Shown here: piece by piece, positions 40,914-42,527 of the stretch | Position numbering within the stretch: position 1 is the stretch's first letter | Layout of the letters: each line of letters opens with the position of its first letter | Assembly (NCBI GenBank): GCA_016787295.1 | Contig: JAEUUX010000168.1 | Coordinates: forward strand, 1-42,527 | Reading direction: 5' to 3' | From: Chitinophagales bacterium | Lineage (GTDB): Bacteria > Bacteroidota > Bacteroidia > Chitinophagales > UBA2359 | DNA length: 42,527 nucleotides | Position numbers and translations under genes: made by a program | The notes under the pieces: generated by a model | Databases searched by the model: none | Told to the model about the DNA's origin: nothing | The model's input: only the letters and a program-made list of their open reading frames with translations

Positions 40914-42185
40914 ATGCAACATACATCTTTTACCCCATGGAGTTGGCTATTAGTAACTGCCATTGCCAGCAATCAAACAGCGGTTCAAGCCGCAATTATA
41001 TCCCCAAACATGTCACAAACCGCACCTAATAATAAATTTTTGTTTAATGGCATAGATTATTACCAAGGTAGCTGGGAAGATACACAGCGCGAAGCAACCA
41101 CAAGACAACAGCTAGTTTTTGTTGAAATTTTTGCCGAAAACTATGCCCCAAGCCGTCTTATTGGAGACCTTTTGTCCATACCTGCTGTGAGTGACTACTA
41201 TAACAATAATTTTATTAACTACAGAGTTAACATCAATTCCTATATTGGAAAGGAATTTATGAAAAACTATCATGTTCAATCAGCAGGTGAGTTATTGTTT
41301 TTTGACCATGAAGGTAAGTTGTTGTTGCGCCAAAACGGTGCCACAGATGCTAATAAATTGTTGAGCATTGCAAAAAGCGTTAACAAACAAAACACACTCG
41401 ATATTCTGACAGAAGAATATAGCAAAGGTACGAGAAAATCCGATTTTCTGTATGAATATGCTTATCAATTGCGCCTCAACAAACAACCACACGACCAAAT
41501 TGTTAATGAATACATCAATAAAGAAAAACTTCAAAAACACAAATGCACCGAAGTTGAAGGCCTCAAATTTGTCTATGACTTTGCCAGCAATTTACGCACC
41601 GAAGCCATAGATGTGTTATTAAAAAACAAAAAAGTTTTTGAAGAACAATTTGGAGCCGATAAGGTAGCCAGCAAAATAGATAAAGCCATTAGTACTGCTG
41701 CTAACTATGCAGTGGAAGCACACGACGAAACGATGCTACAGCGCGCCTGCGAAGTAGCCGAAAAAAATGCTGCTCCCAATAAAATGGACATGATTTTTGA
41801 TATGAAATGGCAATACTACGAATCTATCAAAGACCGCAAAAATCAAGCAAAAATTGCACAAGATTACATGCAGCAATATAAAGCAGAAAATCCTGTTGTT
41901 TTTCACCAAAAAGCCGTGGCTTTGCTTCAGGTGGCAGGAAACGATGCCGAACTCTGGAAAACTGCTCAAAAGTGGTTAGAAAAATCCATTGAACTAATGC
42001 CCAATTATCACAACCAAAAAGACTATGCCCGTTTGTTGATGCACTTGGGTGACTATGCTACCGCTAAAAAAATGGCAGAAAAAGCCATCGCCATCGCCAA
42101 AATTAGCAATATCGATTATTCCGAAGCACAACGCATGATAGAAATCATTACGACCCCTACCATGAAAGGTTCGGTTAGACTATAG
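40914..42185 (+). CDS. Exported thioredoxin-fold protein with TPR-like C-terminus, redox motif missing
   Basis: A 423-aa protein with a signal-like N-terminus (1-27). Residues about 46-155 follow the thioredoxin-like pattern of the thioredoxin_7 type: W-E-D-T-Q-R-E-A (54-61), L-V-F-V-E-I-F-A (67-74), V-S-D-Y-Y-N-N-N-F-I-N-Y-R-V-N-I (92-107), L-L-F-F-D-H-E-G-K (127-135). At the place of W-C-x-x-C the sequence is E-N-Y-A-P-S-R (75-81), with no cysteine, and the cis-proline is replaced by S-A-G-E (123-126). Residues about 170-420 are helical, with a TPR-like end (L-M-H-L-G-D-Y-A-T-A-K-K-M-A-E-K-A). It is therefore unlikely to be a disulfide oxidoreductase and more likely a binding or scaffold protein. 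Confidence 0.72.
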   Translation: MQHTSFTPWSWLLVTAIASNQTAVQAAIISPNMSQTAPNNKFLFNGIDYYQGSWEDTQREATTRQQLVFVEIFAENYAPSRLIGDLLSIPAVSDYYNNNFINYRVNINSYIGKEFMKNYHVQSAGELLFFDHEGKLLLRQNGATDANKLLSIAKSVNKQNTLDILTEEYSKGTRKSDFLYEYAYQLRLNKQPHDQIVNEYINKEKLQKHKCTEVEGLKFVYDFASNLRTEAIDVLLKNKKVFEEQFGADKVASKIDKAISTAANYAVEAHDETMLQRACEVAEKNAAPNKMDMIFDMKWQYYESIKDRKNQAKIAQDYMQQYKAENPVVFHQKAVALLQVAGNDAELWKTAQKWLEKSIELMPNYHNQKDYARLLMHLGDYATAKKMAEKAIAIAKISNIDYSEAQRMIEIITTPTMKGSVRL

Positions 42186-42221
42186 TAATAGATAGTATTA
42201 TGTGTTTGTTGGTATCAATAC

Positions 42222-42269
42222 AATTCGCCACCCATAGCATTTGCGAGCTGTAGGTGGCGATGTTTTTTT
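42222..42269 (+). terminator. Intrinsic terminator of the thioredoxin-like gene
   Basis: TCGCCACC (42225-42232) pairs with GGTGGCGA (42253-42260), extended by imperfect pairing, followed by TGTTTTTTT. Confidence 0.7.
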
Positions 42270-42527
42270 GGTAGTGTATCACAATGACAATGAAATAACG
42301 CAAATTATACTGAATTGAAAATACTTTTCGGATTTGACAATAGACGATGTTACTCACTCTCTCCAAAATGTAACATCAATTAACGACCATTTGCTGTTCC
42401 TCGAAATACTATTATCGTAAGCAACAAAGGGTGATTCATCTTTTTTGCTCACCCAAAAAAGAAGCAAAAAAAGGTGTTCTTTTTCGAGTGGATTCGTCCG
42501 GCGTGCTGTGGTCTTTGCTTAATTTTG
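42270..42527. other. Right-edge noncoding sequence
   Basis: I see no gene up to the window end. From about 42440 the sequence has short A-rich words around GCTCACCC and AAGAAGCAAAAAAAGG, then GGATTCGTCCGGCGTGC, a GC-richer patch that might be the edge of a repeat or of a gene lying outside. Confidence 0.4.

Overview
The window looks like a chromosomal segment of a Bacteroidota (Bacteroidetes) bacterium, probably a gliding or T9SS-positive free-living lineage of the Chitinophagia/Saprospiria type; I cannot place it more finely. The evidence is a T9SS core protein (GldN), two very large secreted proteins with T9SS-type C-terminal sorting domains, a Bacteroidetes-style TonB N-terminus, AT-rich intergenic DNA, and repeated matches to the Bacteroidetes promoter consensus TTTG-n19-21-TAnnTTTG. 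No rRNA, tRNA, CRISPR array, transposase, integrase or phage gene was found.

Layout. 1-0.9 kb: truncated tonB-like gene on the minus strand and a noncoding stretch with degenerate GTGT..GAAG repeats. 0.9-8.6 kb: plus-strand genes for a lipoprotein, a choline-transporter-like sodium symporter overlapping a GT-C-like membrane protein, a CopA copper ATPase, a secreted CxxC protein of an unrecognised family, and a small PD-(D/E)XK-like nuclease. 8.7-12.3 kb: a leucine-rich-repeat protein on the minus strand, then iscS, iscA and an RnfD/NqrB-like membrane gene behind a palindromic candidate operator. 12.3-17.8 kb: a candidate small RNA, a lipoprotein, a dicarboxylate/glutamate symporter, fumC, and an 87-bp ORF with a consensus promoter. 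Three copies of a GC-rich, hairpin-bearing repeat of about 100 bp lie in the 10.9-17.7 kb interval. 17.8-27.5 kb: a secretion block with a 1337-aa Cys-rich PKD-repeat protein, a DUF1573 protein, gldN, and a 1020-aa Asp-box/Ig-like protein. 27.7-32.7 kb: an alkylglycerol-monooxygenase-like enzyme, a TPR protein, murG and trmB. 32.7-36.7 kb: a tightly packed minus-strand run (peptidoglycan-binding protein, YCF48-like lipoprotein, TMTC-like GT-C/TPR protein, trmB). 37.2-42.2 kb: a second member of the CxxC family, an esterase adjacent to metF, and a thioredoxin-fold/TPR protein lacking the redox CxxC.

How the genes work together. Most are housekeeping or envelope genes: Fe-S assembly (iscS-iscA), TCA cycle (fumC), one-carbon metabolism (metF), peptidoglycan (murG), tRNA modification (trmB), copper export (copA) and protein secretion/adhesion (gldN plus two cargo proteins). 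I found no defence island or complete novel multi-gene system. The most promising unexplained items are the repeat family whose hairpin position is kept while its sequence changes, the promoter-driven 28-codon ORF upstream of fumC, the paralogous CxxC secreted family, the candidate operator before iscS, the Cys-rich PKD tandem array, and two candidate noncoding RNAs.

Limits: everything was read by eye. Family calls rest on remembered motifs, not searches; start codons were chosen from signal peptides, family N-termini and promoter positions.
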